Positions 61,419 to 64,000 of a stretch of DNA of 64,000 nucleotides are shown here, one piece after another. Origin of the DNA: Sphingobacterium thalpophilum (lineage in GTDB: Bacteria > Bacteroidota > Bacteroidia > Sphingobacteriales > Sphingobacteriaceae); assembly GCF_038396785.1 (NCBI RefSeq), contig NZ_CP151087.1, forward strand, positions 5,270,001 through 5,334,000, in the 5' to 3' direction. Both the position numbers and the translations under genes were made by a program. The notes beneath the pieces are model-generated. The model saw only the letters and a list, made by a program, of their open reading frames with translations. It did not search any database and had not been told where the DNA came from. Numbering within the stretch: the first letter of the stretch is position 1; each line of letters opens with the position of its first letter.

Positions 61419-63710
61419 TTAATCCTTTTTATGGAAAAAGGACTCTTTGGGAATATCAATTACCTTTGAATCATTGAGACTGTATTGAAGTTTTAGGGTA
61501 AATCCACCTCCAGCTTCAAGGAAATCTACAGCAATTGGATGGTAGCCTGGTTCTAAAGCAATCTGTCCACTTTTCATAATCGGTGCATGCTGCCCGTCAT
61601 TATTGACGACGAGCTGATCATGTATCCGCAAGACACCTCCATCATCGCAGGTGAAGTAGAAATTATAGATTCCTTTTTCCTTGACATAGATATATCCCCG
61701 TATTTTTGCACCAAATGAAGGCATTTTGATGGTATCGCTTAAAGCGACATTGCTGATCACTTCCTGGCGTACTTCGGGCCCTGTAATGGCCGAAGTGTTG
61801 GCAAAAGTTCCATTGAAAAGTGTTGCCATAAGCCCTGGGGCTATGCTATTTTCATTGGGTTTTACGCTCTTTTTCCAGGTATCATTTTTAAAATCAACCT
61901 GATAAAGTTCACTTTTTGCACCGGAAGAGGAGATTGTTGCAAAACGAATTGGCCCTTCTTTTTTAACCACGAGCGAACCGTTCAATACTGGGCTCTGCTG
62001 TGTTGGAAGGCTACCATCCGTTGTATAGTGTATTTGATTCTGTGGAAGTTCATTTACAACCTTTAGAACAGATTGTCCGTCAACAATAACCTGTGTTTCG
62101 GCGAATCCTGTGAGGTCTGGCATACGATAGCGTAAACCCATTTTGTTCCAAAGTCCAAAGTGCGCAATTACTCGATTTCTATAGCTATCATACAGCGGTT
62201 TGTTGGTCCATACACGTTCTGATAAAGCGCTTAACCGCGGGAGAATCATAAACTCCAACCGGGCGGTGGAAGGAATCATTTCTGTCCAGATATTGGCCTG
62301 AGCACCTTGGATCAGCGGTGCTTTTTGGCTGGAAATATCCGTAGGTACGACATTCATATTGTACACGGCATCCAAACTGCTGCTATTGGGTAAATAATCA
62401 AAATAAAGCGGGTTTGTAGGTGTCATAATGACCCGGTGACCACGGTTTACAGCTTCTATCGGTGCATTTTTTACCCAACCACGCCAGTACATCACCATCA
62501 TGCTCGTGTCCGAACTACCGTCTAATATTTCATCCCAACCAATGCTCTGTTTATTTTTTGAACGAATAAAACTGTTTACTCGTTTGACGAAATAACTTTG
62601 AAGATCATGTAAGTTCGCTATTTGCTTTTCTTTCATAAAAGCTTGAGCCGCTGCTGATTTTGACCAGGAGTCTTTTTCGACCTCATCGGCTCCGATGTGA
62701 ATATAATGCGAAGGGAATAAGTCAATAATTTCGCCTAGTACGTTCTCAACAAAGGTATAGCTGCTCTCTTTCCAGGGGCTGATGGGGATAGAAAATTGCT
62801 TTCCCCAGCCCGCGGATTGGCTGTCCAATAGGAGTTCAGGATAGGCCTTGGTAGCCACCATCATATGTCCGGGCATGTCTATTTCAGGAATAATTTCTAT
62901 CTGGCGACTGGCCGCATAGGCAACAATGTCCTTGATATCTTGTTGTGTATAGAAACCACCATATTCTTCCTTTCCGTTTGTTGTGCGGATCAATTCCTTC
63001 GGCAGATTAAAATCGGGGTTCTCTTTGGCTTTCACAAAGCAGGCCGAATCTTGATTGTTATAAGTACGCCAAGCCCCCTGTCCTGTTAGTTTAGGGTATT
63101 TCTTGATTTCTATGCGCCAGCCTTGATCGTCCGTTAAGTGCAAGTGAAATTTGTTGAACTTATAGGTTGCAAGCAGATCAATGAATTTATAGATATAATC
63201 TTTTGGAAAGAAGTGGCGGGCTACATCGAGCTCAACACCGCGCCATTTGAAAGCGGGCTGATCTTTTACGGTTACATAGGGAAGAGCAAACTTACCTGTT
63301 GTTCCCGAAAGTAGATACAATTGCTGGACTGTCTGTAAACCATAAAATGCGCCCTTTTCTGAAGAAGCGATGATTTGTATGCCTTTTTGATCTATCTTCA
63401 ATTCATACGCTTCATTTGAGAGGCCCTGGACTTTGATCAATTGCAGCGTGGCGTTTGTCTTCTTCACGCTTTTTTTGTTCAGTTGACCGAATAGCGATTG
63501 GTTGATCCATGCCGGCAGTGACGTAGAAGAAAATGCTGGATCAATAGCGTAACCCAATTCTTGACCATTTAGCTGAAAAAGGCCCGGCCCGGCTTCCAGC
63601 TGTTGAGGAAACGGAATAAGTTGAGGAAGTATGTTTTTTTGTTGCGCAAAACTTAATGTCGGCAGGTACAGGGCACAGGATACAAGTAAGGTTGAGAAGA
63701 TTTTATTCAT
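61419..63710 (-). CDS. GH20 beta-N-acetylhexosaminidase with PA14 domain
   Basis: 763 aa with a signal peptide (MNKIFSTLLVSCALYLPTLSFA). An N-terminal GH20b domain (about 25-150), then the catalytic TIM barrel with HLHLTDDQGWRIEIKKYP, EIDMPGHMMVATKAYPEL and the catalytic Asp-Glu pair in HIGADEVEKDSW (342-343), and IGWDEILDG. Near the C-terminus a PA14 domain (LMATLFNGTFANTSAI ... YNFYFTCDDGGVLRIHDQLV) probably binds glycan. It releases terminal N-acetylhexosamines by substrate-assisted catalysis. Exported; not part of the xylan locus. Confidence 0.95.
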   Translation of the reverse strand: MNKIFSTLLVSCALYLPTLSFAQQKNILPQLIPFPQQLEAGPGLFQLNGQELGYAIDPAFSSTSLPAWINQSLFGQLNKKSVKKTNATLQLIKVQGLSNEAYELKIDQKGIQIIASSEKGAFYGLQTVQQLYLLSGTTGKFALPYVTVKDQPAFKWRGVELDVARHFFPKDYIYKFIDLLATYKFNKFHLHLTDDQGWRIEIKKYPKLTGQGAWRTYNNQDSACFVKAKENPDFNLPKELIRTTNGKEEYGGFYTQQDIKDIVAYAASRQIEIIPEIDMPGHMMVATKAYPELLLDSQSAGWGKQFSIPISPWKESSYTFVENVLGEIIDLFPSHYIHIGADEVEKDSWSKSAAAQAFMKEKQIANLHDLQSYFVKRVNSFIRSKNKQSIGWDEILDGSSDTSMMVMYWRGWVKNAPIEAVNRGHRVIMTPTNPLYFDYLPNSSSLDAVYNMNVVPTDISSQKAPLIQGAQANIWTEMIPSTARLEFMILPRLSALSERVWTNKPLYDSYRNRVIAHFGLWNKMGLRYRMPDLTGFAETQVIVDGQSVLKVVNELPQNQIHYTTDGSLPTQQSPVLNGSLVVKKEGPIRFATISSSGAKSELYQVDFKNDTWKKSVKPNENSIAPGLMATLFNGTFANTSAITGPEVRQEVISNVALSDTIKMPSFGAKIRGYIYVKEKGIYNFYFTCDDGGVLRIHDQLVVNNDGQHAPIMKSGQIALEPGYHPIAVDFLEAGGGFTLKLQYSLNDSKVIDIPKESFFHKKD

Positions 63711-64000
63711 AAATGTGTTTTTTGTGATTCACAAGTAGTTTTAGATTTTGCTGCAATATACCAATATTTCGGGTATCGGCCGGCAATTTTGGTTGATCTG
63801 TACTTCTTAGCATTATAAGCAAAGCATTTCTCCTAATATTGTTATAAATGTTTGTTCGACATTTATATATTTATTCTTATCTTTAACTTGAAAATAACCT
63901 GTATTTGAATAGGCCTATAGTGTGTTTATATCTTGAATATTTTCATTGCATAATTATTTTACTGCTGTTTTAAACAAGATCGTAAAAAGTTGCCTGTGGG

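Noticed and set aside
1..64000. CRISPR arrays, tRNA or rRNA genes, riboswitches
   Set aside because: No regularly spaced repeats, cloverleaf-like sequences or known leader motifs were recognised on reading both strands; a covariance-model search would be needed to exclude them fully.

Overview
The window looks like a chromosomal segment of a Bacteroidota bacterium of the Sphingobacteriaceae, most likely a Sphingobacterium. The signs are SusC/SusD pairs, a hybrid two-component regulator, a GPH-type sugar symporter, promoters of the TTG...TAnnTTTG type, few Shine-Dalgarno sequences and moderate, AT-leaning composition. I saw no rRNA, tRNA or CRISPR array.

1-36 kb is a xylan/arabinoxylan utilisation locus. 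On the minus strand lie two tandem SusC/SusD pairs (the last SusD runs off the left edge). Divergent from them is a hybrid two-component sensor-regulator, followed on the plus strand by an FSA-type transaldolase, a split transketolase, a CE1-like esterase, a GH95 enzyme, two GH43 enzymes, a sialate-O-acetylesterase-like SGNH esterase, a third GH43, a GPH symporter, a GH10 xylanase, a GH43 without signal peptide and a GH67 alpha-glucuronidase. A minus-strand AraC regulator closes the locus. The logic is: bind and import xylan fragments through SusCD, debranch in the periplasm (acetyl/feruloyl, arabinosyl, glucuronosyl and possibly L-galactosyl groups), carry xylosides inward through the symporter, cleave them in the cytoplasm, and feed pentoses into the non-oxidative pentose phosphate pathway through the co-encoded transaldolase and transketolase. 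The SGNH esterase gene is split by a complete IS5-family element. Removing the element and one target repeat restores its reading frame exactly.

36-53 kb is a patchwork with many damaged genes: frameshifts in a zinc alcohol dehydrogenase, a membrane protein, a flavin/PPOX protein, a ClbS/DfsB-like protein and a CobW GTPase; a nonsense codon in a methyltransferase; and truncated remnants of an MscS-like channel, a small repeat protein and an HD-domain protein. Intact genes between them include a histidine kinase, a SAM methyltransferase, a respiratory-looking cluster (two paralogous small Cys proteins flanking a YtkA/FixH-like lipoprotein and a cytochrome c, then an AraC regulator), a radical-SAM DNA-repair pair, a DsbD alpha-domain protein and an outer-membrane barrel protein.

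53-64 kb holds an outer-membrane barrel protein, a LytS/LytTR two-component pair, a TSUP transporter, a PIG-L-type deacetylase, a DUF4382 lipoprotein and a GH20 hexosaminidase with a PA14 domain. A 32-bp direct-repeat element upstream of the LytS/LytTR pair is repeated upstream of the barrel gene near 49.6 kb, at the same 28-bp distance from a TAnnTTTG box. It is the best candidate for a new regulatory link in the window.
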